Of a stretch of DNA of 64,000 nt, positions 31,369-39,677 are shown piece after piece (within the stretch, counting starts at the first letter, position 1; each line of letters opens with the position of its first letter). The translations under genes were made by a program, and so were the position numbers. This DNA comes from Bacillota bacterium (GTDB lineage: Bacteria > Bacillota > Clostridia > Lachnospirales > Lachnospiraceae): NCBI GenBank assembly GCA_023416695.1, contig JAEZGY010000031.1, positions 1-64,000 of the forward strand. The letters are read 5' to 3'. The notes under the pieces were generated by a model that saw only the letters and a list, made by a program, of their open reading frames with translations, searched no databases and had not been told where the DNA came from.

Positions 31369-33126
31369 ATGTATCAAGAATATAATCCATCTAGTTTAGA
31401 TTTAACAAAATACTTGTTTTTTACAGGAAAAGGTGGAGTAGGTAAAACTTCTGTAGCATGTGCAACTGCTTTACATTACGTTGATGCTGGAAAAAAAGTC
31501 ATGTTAGTCAGCACAGATCCTGCTTCTAATTTACAGGATGTATTTGAAGTTAATTTAGACAACAAAGGAAGAACCATAGAAGGGGCTCCAGGATTAACGA
31601 TTGCAAACTTTAACCCTGAAGAAGCAGCAAAAGAGTATAGGGAATCAGTAATTAATCCATATCGAGGGTTGTTACCAGAAGATGTTATCAAAAATATGGA
31701 AGAACAATTATCGGGATCTTGTACTGTTGAAATAGCAGCATTCAATGAATTTACAAATTTTATAACGGACAGTTCAATAAACGAGATGTATGATTACATT
31801 ATTTTTGACACTGCCCCTACAGGTCATACATTAAGAATGTTACAATTACCTTCTGCATGGAGTAGTTTTATAAGTGAAAGCACACATGGTGCCTCTTGCT
31901 TAGGCCAATTATCAGGGTTGGAAGAGCGTAAAGATATATATAAAGAAGCGGTTAAAACTCTAGCAAACAGCGAATTAACAACGGTTGTATTAATTACAAG
32001 GCCAGAGCAAACACCTTTGAAAGAAGCAGAACGTGCCTCAATAGAATTAGCAGAACTGGGTATAAACAATCAGATTTTAATAATAAATGGACTAATGCAG
32101 ACTGCGAATGATGACTTATCCAATCGTTTTGTCTTAAAACAAAAGAATGCAATTAACTCCATCTCAGATTATTTAGGATCAATTACTACTTATATGATTC
32201 CAATGAGACCATATGCAATATCTGGATTAGATAATATAAGGGCGATGTTGTCAAAAGAATTCATGCCTACTAAAACTGAGTGCCTAGATGCTATGAATGT
32301 ACAATGTCTAGGTAATGTAATAGAGGACCTCTATGTAAATAACAAAAGAGTCATTTTTACCATGGGAAAAGGTGGAGTAGGTAAAACTACCATTGCAGCC
32401 AGCGTTGCCATTGGTTTTGCGAAAAAAGGTAAAAAAGTTCATTTAACAACCACGGATCCTGCAGCACATATTGAATTCGTTCTTGAACAATATCCAGGTA
32501 TTCGAATCAGTCATATTGATGAGAAGAAAGAACTAAAGAGTTATCAAGAAGATGTTTTGTCCCGAGCAAAAAAGACGATGAGTGAAGATGATTTAGCATA
32601 TGTGGAAGAAGATTTACGCTCTCCATGTACACAAGAAATTGCTGTTTTTCGTGCATTTGCAGAAATTGTGAAGCAATCAGAAGAGGAAATCGTAGTAATT
32701 GATACGGCACCAACTGGCCATACCTTATTATTACTTGATTCCACTCAAAGTTATCATCGAGAAATCCAACATTCAAGAGGGGAAACACCCGAATCAATAA
32801 AACAATTGCTTCCTAAATTAAGAGATAAAGACTATACAGAAGTATTAATTATAACACTTCCTGAAGCTACTCCAGTTTATGAGGCAGAACGTTTAATGGA
32901 AGACCTAAATAGAGCAGGAATTCATAGTAAGTGGTGGATAGTGAATTCAAGTATATATAATCAGCAAACAGATAATCAAATTTTGAAATCGAAGGCAAAG
33001 CAAGAAATTAAATGGATCAACAAGGTTAACAAGATTTCAAACAATAATCTGGCTATAGTAAATTGGATAAGTGATGAAGCTAAAGATAGAATGTTACTAA
33101 ATCTATTAGAAAATGAAATAAACTAA
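31369..33126 (+). CDS. arsA: ArsA arsenite-transporting ATPase
   Basis: 585 residues, two homologous ATPase halves, each with a deviant Walker A (TGKGGVGKTS at 19-28; MGKGGVGKTT about residue 330) and a DTAPTGHT switch motif. It normally energises the membrane pump ArsB or, with ArsD, Acr3. The start is ATG 31369 after AGGAGG. No intact pump gene follows; only an acr3-arsC deletion scar lies downstream, so ArsA has no visible partner here. Confidence 0.95.
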   Translation: MYQEYNPSSLDLTKYLFFTGKGGVGKTSVACATALHYVDAGKKVMLVSTDPASNLQDVFEVNLDNKGRTIEGAPGLTIANFNPEEAAKEYRESVINPYRGLLPEDVIKNMEEQLSGSCTVEIAAFNEFTNFITDSSINEMYDYIIFDTAPTGHTLRMLQLPSAWSSFISESTHGASCLGQLSGLEERKDIYKEAVKTLANSELTTVVLITRPEQTPLKEAERASIELAELGINNQILIINGLMQTANDDLSNRFVLKQKNAINSISDYLGSITTYMIPMRPYAISGLDNIRAMLSKEFMPTKTECLDAMNVQCLGNVIEDLYVNNKRVIFTMGKGGVGKTTIAASVAIGFAKKGKKVHLTTTDPAAHIEFVLEQYPGIRISHIDEKKELKSYQEDVLSRAKKTMSEDDLAYVEEDLRSPCTQEIAVFRAFAEIVKQSEEEIVVIDTAPTGHTLLLLDSTQSYHREIQHSRGETPESIKQLLPKLRDKDYTEVLIITLPEATPVYEAERLMEDLNRAGIHSKWWIVNSSIYNQQTDNQILKSKAKQEIKWINKVNKISNNNLAIVNWISDEAKDRMLLNLLENEIN

Positions 33127-33142
33127 TTGGGTGGGATTCATA

Positions 33143-33226
33143 ATGGGGATTCATAAAGAAACAACTGAAAGTTCAGGTGGAATAGGCTTTTTTGAAAAGT
33201 ATCTTACCATATGGGTAATCATGTAA
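33143..33226 (+). pseudogene. Truncated acr3 arsenite efflux pump (N-terminal stub)
   Basis: The frame ATG-GGG-ATT to TAA encodes 27 residues including GGIGFFEKYLTIWVIM, which resembles the start of Acr3-type pumps (GIGFFERYLTLWV). It begins 16 nt after arsA with a GGGTGGG ribosome site, exactly where acr3 would lie, and stops in the first membrane helix. The rest of the gene is gone. Confidence 0.75.
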
Positions 33227-33233
33227 ACATAGA

Positions 33234-33356
33234 GAAGATTGGGGATTGGAAGATCCATCTGGTAAAGAAGAAAAGGAATTTATTCTAACTGCAAAGATTA
33301 TTGAAGAGAAAATATTGGACTTAAAACATAGAATCCAGTCAGGTATTTATTTTTAG
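33234..33356 (+). pseudogene. Truncated arsC arsenate reductase (C-terminal stub)
   Basis: Forty codons in another frame begin within 10 nt of the acr3 stub and read EDWGLEDPSGKEEKEF, then TAKIIEEKILDLKHRI. This matches the C-terminal end of thioredoxin-linked, phosphatase-fold ArsC proteins (HWGLEDPSGK-type). The catalytic CX5R part is absent. The junction near 33222-33234 indicates one deletion removing most of acr3 and arsC. Confidence 0.7.
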
Positions 33357-33391
33357 ATTTGAATAACAATATCTATGATATAATATAATAT

Positions 33392-33440
33392 AAAAGGAAC
33401 AAATATGTATTACACATCATACGTATTCGTTCCTTTTGTT
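33392..33440 (+). terminator. Terminator of the ars operon
   Basis: An 18-nt arm (33392-33409) pairs with 33420-33437, with one mismatch and one G-U, loop 10 nt. The 3' arm ends in TTTT. Confidence 0.8.
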
Positions 33441-34046
33441 TATAGTCTTTTTATCGTATTGCAAAATAGTAGATATGATAGTAATAATATTGGGCTGTAA
33501 GATTGAAATTTTAATAGATAAAACATAAAGTGGAAACAAGATAAGAAGGAGAGTCTATATTTACACTTTAAGTTTATACATATTTATACTTTAAGTTATA
33601 TCTACATGTAATTAACCGACAATTCACCTTAAAAAGAGTGCTAAATTCACCCACACAGAACTATTCGCGAAACGCAAGTTTAACGAAAACTATGGTACCG
33701 CTTTTATCTATATTAGGTTATAGCTCTATCTAGCCCTTAATATTACAGCTAGAATTAATAATGATATTTGAGTACTTATTTACGTTATGCTATGTGTTAT
33801 ATTCAATAACTACGATATTCTTGTTTATAACTTATAACATACTTCTCTTTATTCTCTTTCTTGAAGGCAATCGATTATTGCTATACTTAGAAATTATTTA
33901 TATGTAATCAATAGATCTTTATATAGGATTCATAATGGCTTTGTAAATCGGTCATATATACTAATAAAGATCAATTTATTAGTTTAACATGAACATTATT
34001 CTAAATGTCTATTCTTTCTAACGGTTTTTATCATATAATGTTATCC
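33441..34046. other. Intergenic region, possibly decayed sequence
   Basis: About 600 nt with no intact gene. There is a 22-nt imperfect direct repeat around TTTAYACTTTAAGTT (33560-33580, 33582-33602). On the minus strand a short frame (33717-33661) reads DKSGTIVFVKLAFRE then a stop, protein-like but unrecognised and surrounded by stops. This fits a graveyard between the ars operon scar and the next genes. Confidence 0.4.
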
Positions 34047-34976
34047 CTATACTAACAAATGTTCCATTAACTTAGCATATATTCCATTGTATTCTAATTT
34101 CTTGTGTTTTTCTTTTAATAAAAGTAAATAACTTATCTTTAGATCTAGATTAATAATTAATCTTTGGGAACAGCTACCATTAATCCCATAACCAAATGGG
34201 TATAAAGACCATAAATACCCATAGTTATGATTCGCTTTTTGAGGCTCGAACATCTCACGTATATAACCAATAGATATTACCTTCTTATTCTCATGTATGC
34301 CATTATTAATAATCATTTGTGATAATTTATTTATATCATTAGGAGAACATGTAAAATTCTTTTCTTTTCCATACAAATTGTAAATAATTGACTCTACAGA
34401 AATACAGAAATCATCTTGGGTTAAATGTATGTCTAAGGGCATAAACAGAGCTTCCTTGCAAAAATCATCTAATGAAACATCCAATACTTTTTCTAATATG
34501 ATAGCAAGTAATATATAATCCCATTCTTTATAACAATATTTCATCCCTGGCACATTAGAAACTAATATGTCACTCAGTACATCAGAGGTATTAACATTGT
34601 TTAAGAGATCGTAGTAAATAGGCCTTAACCAATGCATACTACTACTCCACAACAAACCGGAGGTCATAGAGAGCAAGTGCTTAATCTTAATTACACGATG
34701 GAGATGATCTCTTCCTAAATCAAATTCAGGTAAAATAGTGTATATTGGTACTTCAACACTTTTAAGATGATGTCGATCGATAGCAATCCCTGTCAAAAGG
34801 CTTATTAAACTAGGAACAAGAAAGGAAACGTCTTGTTTTGTATCACTAGTATAACCTTCCCTATGTTTTTCAAAGATAATATTGTTTTCCTTTGCAAATA
34901 TAATGCTTGAATAATCTGTATAATGATGCTCAGACAGATATTGATCCAAGTATGAAGACGGAAATTTCTTATTCAT
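34047..34976 (-). CDS. Serine-hydrolase (class C beta-lactamase)-like protein, active site degenerate
   Basis: 309 residues with the overall pattern of beta-lactamase/PBP4-type serine hydrolases: VPSLISLLTG in the nucleophile helix, IKIKHLLSMTSGL (the 'hLLtMtSGl' hallmark) and a YKEWDYILLAIILEKV segment in the YxN position. The SxxK motif reads S56-L-I-S59, so the general-base Lys is lost, and YxN is also altered. It has no signal peptide. It may be a non-catalytic ligand-binding relative or a decaying gene. A BlaI-type repressor lies upstream on the same strand. Confidence 0.75.
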   Translation of the reverse strand: MNKKFPSSYLDQYLSEHHYTDYSSIIFAKENNIIFEKHREGYTSDTKQDVSFLVPSLISLLTGIAIDRHHLKSVEVPIYTILPEFDLGRDHLHRVIKIKHLLSMTSGLLWSSSMHWLRPIYYDLLNNVNTSDVLSDILVSNVPGMKYCYKEWDYILLAIILEKVLDVSLDDFCKEALFMPLDIHLTQDDFCISVESIIYNLYGKEKNFTCSPNDINKLSQMIINNGIHENKKVISIGYIREMFEPQKANHNYGYLWSLYPFGYGINGSCSQRLIINLDLKISYLLLLKEKHKKLEYNGIYAKLMEHLLV

Positions 34977-35020
34977 AAACCTCTAAATGCTCCCCCATTT
35001 TTAAATCTTAAAAAATGTCA

Positions 35021-35084
35021 TAGAAAAACCTCTAATTATCCAGCTACATATCTTTATTAGTTCAAGATGGATAATTAGAGGTTG
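35021..35084 (-). terminator. Terminator after the BlaI-type gene
   Basis: A 16-bp perfect stem (35027-35042 with 35068-35083), loop about 25 nt. On the minus strand it is followed by a T-run (plus-strand AAAAA at 35024-35028). Confidence 0.75.
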
Positions 35085-35114
35085 ATAATATGTAAGTATA
35101 ATTAAAATGTTAAA

Positions 35115-35480
35115 TTAAATTCTTTGTTCTGATATAATTCGTTGTAATTCCATTAATTCTGGTGATGAAAGATCCTGTTGTTTGACATATTCAGATAGAA
35201 AATTGCATAATGATCCATTGTAAAATTTATTTAATAGAGCTTTTGTTTCAGTGACTTGAGCGGTACGTTTTGAAATGCCTGCTTTACAGATAAACCCCGG
35301 ATCCTCACGAATAACTGCACCTTTTTCTATTAATCGTTTAATTACAGTATAAGTGGTGTTCTTCTCCCATCCAATATACTCTTTAATAATCTTAGCAATG
35401 TCTTTTGCTGCCAGATTTTTGTTAGACCAAAGAAGTTCCATAATATTCAATTCACCTTCATGTAACCTTATTTCCTTCAT
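35115..35480 (-). CDS. BlaI/MecI-family transcriptional repressor
   Basis: 121 residues, winged helix (about 5-75, with WSNKNLAAKDIAKIIKEY and NTTYTVIKRLIEKGAV) plus a C-terminal dimerisation helix, typical of BlaI, MecI and CopY-like repressors. These are normally inactivated by cleavage through the sensor protease BlaR1/MecR1, which is absent here. The ATG at 35480 follows GGGGATTACTTG; the preceding TTG is less likely. Possible targets are its own gene and the serine-hydrolase-like gene. Confidence 0.88.
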   Translation of the reverse strand: MKEIRLHEGELNIMELLWSNKNLAAKDIAKIIKEYIGWEKNTTYTVIKRLIEKGAVIREDPGFICKAGISKRTAQVTETKALLNKFYNGSLCNFLSEYVKQQDLSSPELMELQRIISEQRI

Positions 35481-35626
35481 CAAGTAATCCCCTTTGAAAC
35501 CACGACATTAGTAGAATTAACAACTTATGTGATTTTTATCAAAATAGATGTCTTTTTAAACTATACTACAACATTAGAACAGATAAAGAAGAAATATAAG
35601 CTAATCAAAAGGTATATACCTTATAT

Positions 35627-35642
35627 ATCTACTATTGTAGAT
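35627..35642. promoter_or_regulatory. Inverted repeat, possible BlaI-type operator
   Basis: ATCTAC-TATT-GTAGAT, a perfect 6-nt dyad in the gap between the AAA ATPase gene and the BlaI-type gene. It partly resembles TACA/TGTA operators of the BlaI/MecI family. A second palindrome, GGTATATACC (35611-35620), is adjacent. Confidence 0.35.
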
Positions 35643-35691
35643 TTTAAAAGACATAATAATTCTACCTTAATAGAACCAATCTGTCAATAAG

Positions 35692-36930
35692 TTAAATGCA
35701 AAAAACTGCATATAGAGGGACATACTGGATATTATGATGTTCACCAAAGTTTTTTGGTGATATCTTAATAGCGTAACTAATGTCATAGGTATTAGAAAAT
35801 ATATTAACTGATTTAGATTTAGTATGATCATCGTTAAATATTTCTACAGGGATATATTTATTTTCTTTCATTAGAATGAAATCAATCTTAGCTTGAGAGC
35901 CAGATTCCCAAAAATACAGAGGATGTCCAGCTGCAGTTAATGTTTGAGCTACATAGTTTTCAAGGAAGCCTTTGTATTGCTCTTTTTTAGGGCTTAGTTC
36001 TTTACAGTTTACATTCATTTTCATTTTGGAGACTAGAACACCAATATCATATAAGTATAGCTTTTGACCTACAATACTCTTTTCTATTGGATGACAATTA
36101 AGAATTAACCCATAGTCTTCTAGAGCTTGAGTTTCAGCACTATACTGATTTTTAGTAGCCCCCTTACGTATTATATTATATTTGAACTTTCTATTTTTCT
36201 TTGACAGTTGAAGATCGATTGTTTGATAGAGGCTTTCAAGTTTGCTATAACTATTTTCAGAATTATGTAGTCGTAAACAATTTAATTGATGATTCTGAAT
36301 CAGATAATGTATTTCAGAGACATTTAATATGGATTCTAGTGTTAAGTATTCGTTTATTGCACTAGGCATGCCTCCAATCACTAGATAGTCGTATAATATA
36401 TTCAAGATATCATTATGTACAATTTCTGGAATTGGTTTTAGAGTTTTATAGTGTTCCTTTATGACAGAGATATACCAAGGATTATTGCTTACTTCTAGAA
36501 ATTCTTCAAAATCTAAAGGATATAAAGTCAGTATTTCCATGGTATCAGTGCTTAATGAAATAGAAAGTGGATAGCTAGAAATAAAGATAAAACGTAGATT
36601 TGATGAGTGATTGTTATAATACGTAAGTTTAGAAATCATAAATTCACATAAGCAACACTCATCGAATATGATAATGGAATCTAAAGAAGGCTCTACTGAG
36701 AAATAGGTCATAATAGATTGTATGGATTGCTCTAGGTTGTTAGGATTAAGAAGTTCTATTAAGCCTGGATTTAACTCAAAATTCATGTAGATCTTATTAT
36801 CTGTAGTAGTGGCTAAAAAATCTGTCACTAATCGGGTTTTACCAACACCTTTAGGCCCCTTTATCATAAGAGGCTTAGGTGATTTGGTTTCAAACCATGT
36901 ATGAATTGTATTCATGGCTTTTCTTTTCAA
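35692..36930 (-). CDS. AAA ATPase with DUF4143 domain
   Basis: 412 residues: an N-terminal AAA_14 module with Walker A GPKGVGKT (25-32) and Walker B IIIFDECCL, and a C-terminal DUF4143 part with the restriction-endonuclease-like pattern YFWESGSQAKIDFILMKENKYIPVEI. Families of this architecture are widespread in anaerobes and their role is unsettled. The start is TTG 36930 after GGGGTAATATTA; ATG 36915 is an alternative without a clear ribosome site. Its gene ends at 35692 and it is not obviously linked to either neighbour. Confidence 0.83.
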   Translation of the reverse strand: MKRKAMNTIHTWFETKSPKPLMIKGPKGVGKTRLVTDFLATTTDNKIYMNFELNPGLIELLNPNNLEQSIQSIMTYFSVEPSLDSIIIFDECCLCEFMISKLTYYNNHSSNLRFIFISSYPLSISLSTDTMEILTLYPLDFEEFLEVSNNPWYISVIKEHYKTLKPIPEIVHNDILNILYDYLVIGGMPSAINEYLTLESILNVSEIHYLIQNHQLNCLRLHNSENSYSKLESLYQTIDLQLSKKNRKFKYNIIRKGATKNQYSAETQALEDYGLILNCHPIEKSIVGQKLYLYDIGVLVSKMKMNVNCKELSPKKEQYKGFLENYVAQTLTAAGHPLYFWESGSQAKIDFILMKENKYIPVEIFNDDHTKSKSVNIFSNTYDISYAIKISPKNFGEHHNIQYVPLYAVFCI

Positions 36931-36969
36931 TAATATTACCCCATTTCATCATTAGGTTTAAGGTATTTA

Positions 36970-37920
36970 TTATCTTATTTGTCGAAGTTTACTTAGTAAG
37001 TCATTAAAATAAGGTGGTAATGGTGCTTCAAACTCCACATAAGTATTGGTTGTTGGATGAATAAAACCTAGAGTTTTAGCATGAAGTGTTTGCCCTTCAA
37101 GAGAATATGCACATTTAGAAGGACCGTAAATATCATCTCCTAATAGTGGGTGGTTAATACTAGCCATGTGTACACGTATCTGATGGGTACGGCCGGTTTC
37201 TAATTGGCATTCTATCAAGGAATATTTATTAGAAAATTGTTCTAACACTTTAAAGTGAGTAACGGCTGGTTTACCGTTTTTATGGTTAATTGCCATCTTC
37301 TTTCGATCTATTGGATGACGTCCAATTGGCCCCTCCACTGTTCCTTCTTGGTCACGAAAGGTACCATATACAACTGCTATATACTTTCGTGTGATAGAAT
37401 GAACTTTAAGCTGACTGGCGAGGCTATTGTGAGCTTTATCGTTCTTACACACCACAAGTAGACCTGTTGTATTTCTATCGATACGGTGAACAATCCCGGG
37501 ACGCATTATACCATTAATACCAGACAATTCATCCTTACAATGGTAAAGTAGTCCGTTCACCAAAGTACCAGTCATGTGCCCAGGAGCTGGATGTACTACC
37601 ATATCCTTCCCTTTGTTAATAATTACGATATCAGAATCTTCATAGATGATATCAAGTGGAATATTCTCTGCTATTACATCTAGTGGTTCTGGTTCAGGAA
37701 CCATAATTTGAATTTTATCATTAGGTGAAATTTTATAATTTGCTTTTACAATCTTATCGTTAACAGTTACTAGATTGTCTTTAATTAACTTTTGAATAAA
37801 TGAGCGAGTAGTATCCTCCCATTGAAGAGAAATAAACTTATCAATACGCTCATTTTTTTCCGATTCCTCAACAATAAACTCTACTAAAGTCTGGTTGGAA
37901 TCCTCATTGCAATCAAACAT
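36970..37920 (-). CDS. rluD: 23S rRNA pseudouridine synthase, RluD family
   Basis: 316 residues: N-terminal S4 RNA-binding domain (about 15-75) and a RluA/RluD catalytic domain with the HRIDRNTTGLLV motif containing the catalytic Asp. Bacillus YlyB is the equivalent. It converts helix 69 uridines of 23S rRNA to pseudouridine if function follows RluD. Its start directly abuts the lspA stop, an adjacency conserved in many Firmicutes, so the two are cotranscribed. Confidence 0.93.
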   Translation of the reverse strand: MFDCNEDSNQTLVEFIVEESEKNERIDKFISLQWEDTTRSFIQKLIKDNLVTVNDKIVKANYKISPNDKIQIMVPEPEPLDVIAENIPLDIIYEDSDIVIINKGKDMVVHPAPGHMTGTLVNGLLYHCKDELSGINGIMRPGIVHRIDRNTTGLLVVCKNDKAHNSLASQLKVHSITRKYIAVVYGTFRDQEGTVEGPIGRHPIDRKKMAINHKNGKPAVTHFKVLEQFSNKYSLIECQLETGRTHQIRVHMASINHPLLGDDIYGPSKCAYSLEGQTLHAKTLGFIHPTTNTYVEFEAPLPPYFNDLLSKLRQIR

Positions 37921-38412
37921 TTATTTTGTACCTCTTTTATAAAATTGAAGATCTTCCTCTTTATAATAGAAAATTAAAAGAGCAGGTAAGACGAATTCTG
38001 CCACAGTAACGTAGCAGTCTGCGATATTAAATATTGGGAAGTCAATTAAGTTAAAGTATAGAAAGTCTACAACATAATTTAACATAATTCGATCGATCAT
38101 ATTCCCGATTGCCCCAGCAGCAATAAATATCATACAAAGCTGTAAAGGGCGGTATTTTCTTTCATCTGGTAAACGATAGTAAAAGAAAACAATGGCAGCA
38201 AGAATGATGACTGTAACTAAGACAAAAATGAAAAACTTATTCTGAAATAGTCCAAAAGCAATGCCCCTATTTTCTAAATACTCAAAACTAAATACCCCTT
38301 TTATTACATCTATAGGGCCATTTTCCTGTAGAAAGGTTCTAGCCCAATATTTTGTTATCTGATCTAAGACTACTAATATTATAACCCAAAGGGGTCCAAA
38401 TTTCTTTTTCAT
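37921..38412 (-). CDS. lspA: Lipoprotein signal peptidase II
   Basis: 163 residues, four membrane helices, and the two catalytic aspartates in AGAIGNMIDR and FNIADCYV. It cleaves the signal peptides of diacylglyceryl-modified prolipoproteins at the conserved Cys, which serves the many lipoproteins in this window (sugar-binding proteins, GH9 enzyme, carboxypeptidase). AGGTAATTAT lies before the ATG. Confidence 0.96.
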   Translation of the reverse strand: MKKKFGPLWVIILVVLDQITKYWARTFLQENGPIDVIKGVFSFEYLENRGIAFGLFQNKFFIFVLVTVIILAAIVFFYYRLPDERKYRPLQLCMIFIAAGAIGNMIDRIMLNYVVDFLYFNLIDFPIFNIADCYVTVAEFVLPALLIFYYKEEDLQFYKRGTK

Positions 38413-38430
38413 ATAATTACCTTTCTGCTG

Positions 38431-39552
38431 TTAAATATTAAGAATATATCGAATTGCATGAAGCAATTCTGTATCTGTTACAGTGGCATCTATGACACTG
38501 TGACACATGGAATCCATAAGGATATACTTGATCTTTCCGGATGACATTTTTTTATCATTCTTGGATACAGCTAAAATATCCTCAGGTAGTAAATCTGTGG
38601 TTCTTATAGGTAAGTGAAAGGCCTTAAGCATATTCTCTATGTCAAGAAGCTCTTCGTCACTAATATAACCTCTTTGTTTAGAAATGTAAGCCGAGGCAAC
38701 CATCCCTATTGCCACGCACTCTCCGTGTAAAAGCTCAAAATTCTTGAGTTTTTCAATGGCATGTCCAAGAGTATGTCCGAGATTTAAAAGAGCTCGTTCT
38801 CCTTTTTCAGTAGGGTCCTTTTCAACAGTTAATTGCTTATGATAACAACAACGATGTATCATAGTAGCTAGAGATAGTTCATCATATTGAAGAAGCTTAT
38901 CTGTATGAAGCTTAAGCCATTCATAAAAGTACTGATCACCAATAAGAGCATATTTAATCACTTCTCCAAAGCCAGAATAATAAACTTGTTTTGGTAGAGT
39001 TTTTACAGTATTAAAGTTTATATACACAGATTTTGGTTGATAAAAAGCGCCTACCATATTTTTATAGCCATGAAAATCAACACCTGTCTTACCACCTATG
39101 CTACTGTCTACCATGGCAAGTAAAGTGGTAGGTATCTGGATGAAACGAATTCCTCTAAGATAGGTAGCAGCTACATAACCAGTCAAATCTCCTACTACTC
39201 CACCACCTAATGCAAGTAATAGATCACCACGGTCAAACTGAGCCTTAATAAGATGTTCATATAGATTCTGAACCGTTTCTAAGTTCTTAGAATCTTCACC
39301 TGCCCGAAAGGTAAATGTAATAACTTCCCTAGTATATTTTTTTGTTATATCAGTTAAAAGCGGTAGATAGAGGTCCGCTGTATTACTATCACAAACTATA
39401 CATGCTTTTTTATTAGAAACTGATAGTGCTTCTAATTCCTGGCAAAACCTATCATAGGAGTTTTCAAGAAGTATGTTGTATATGGGAGTATCATTTTCCC
39501 TGATTGTTAGCATGCCACATCCATCTGTGGTCATTGGAAGATCAATTGTCAT
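38431..39552 (-). CDS. aroB: 3-dehydroquinate synthase
   Basis: 373 residues, full-length AroB. Catalyses the NAD-dependent conversion of DAHP to 3-dehydroquinate in the shikimate pathway. The family landmarks GGGVVGDLTGYVAATYLRGI, TTLLAMVDSSIGGKTG and LNLGHTLGHAIE are intact, including metal-binding His residues. GAAAGGAACACAGT precedes the ATG. It lies just upstream of lspA on the same strand, 18 nt away, and is probably cotranscribed with lspA-rluD. Confidence 0.96.
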   Translation of the reverse strand: MTIDLPMTTDGCGMLTIRENDTPIYNILLENSYDRFCQELEALSVSNKKACIVCDSNTADLYLPLLTDITKKYTREVITFTFRAGEDSKNLETVQNLYEHLIKAQFDRGDLLLALGGGVVGDLTGYVAATYLRGIRFIQIPTTLLAMVDSSIGGKTGVDFHGYKNMVGAFYQPKSVYINFNTVKTLPKQVYYSGFGEVIKYALIGDQYFYEWLKLHTDKLLQYDELSLATMIHRCCYHKQLTVEKDPTEKGERALLNLGHTLGHAIEKLKNFELLHGECVAIGMVASAYISKQRGYISDEELLDIENMLKAFHLPIRTTDLLPEDILAVSKNDKKMSSGKIKYILMDSMCHSVIDATVTDTELLHAIRYILNI

Positions 39553-39636
39553 ACTGTGTTCCTTTCTATGTGTATGTACTCTTCAATAACTTATATTTTA
39601 CTGTACTTAGAGGAAAAAGAAAAGGTTTGTTTGAAA

Positions 39637-39663
39637 AAAGAACGCCCTAAAAGAACGTTCTTT
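39637..39663 (-). terminator. Terminator after divIVA
   Basis: AAAGAACG (39637-39644) pairs with CGTTCTTT (39656-39663). Read on the minus strand, the stem is followed by a T-rich run. Confidence 0.75.
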
Positions 39664-39677
39664 CTCTTATACTATAA

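Noticed and set aside
31369..33126. Internal duplication in arsA as a recent tandem repeat
   Set aside because: The two ATPase halves are the normal ancient duplication of ArsA and are diverged at the nucleotide level.
37255..37461. Plus-strand frame inside rluD
   Set aside because: Antisense to a conserved gene, no ribosome site.
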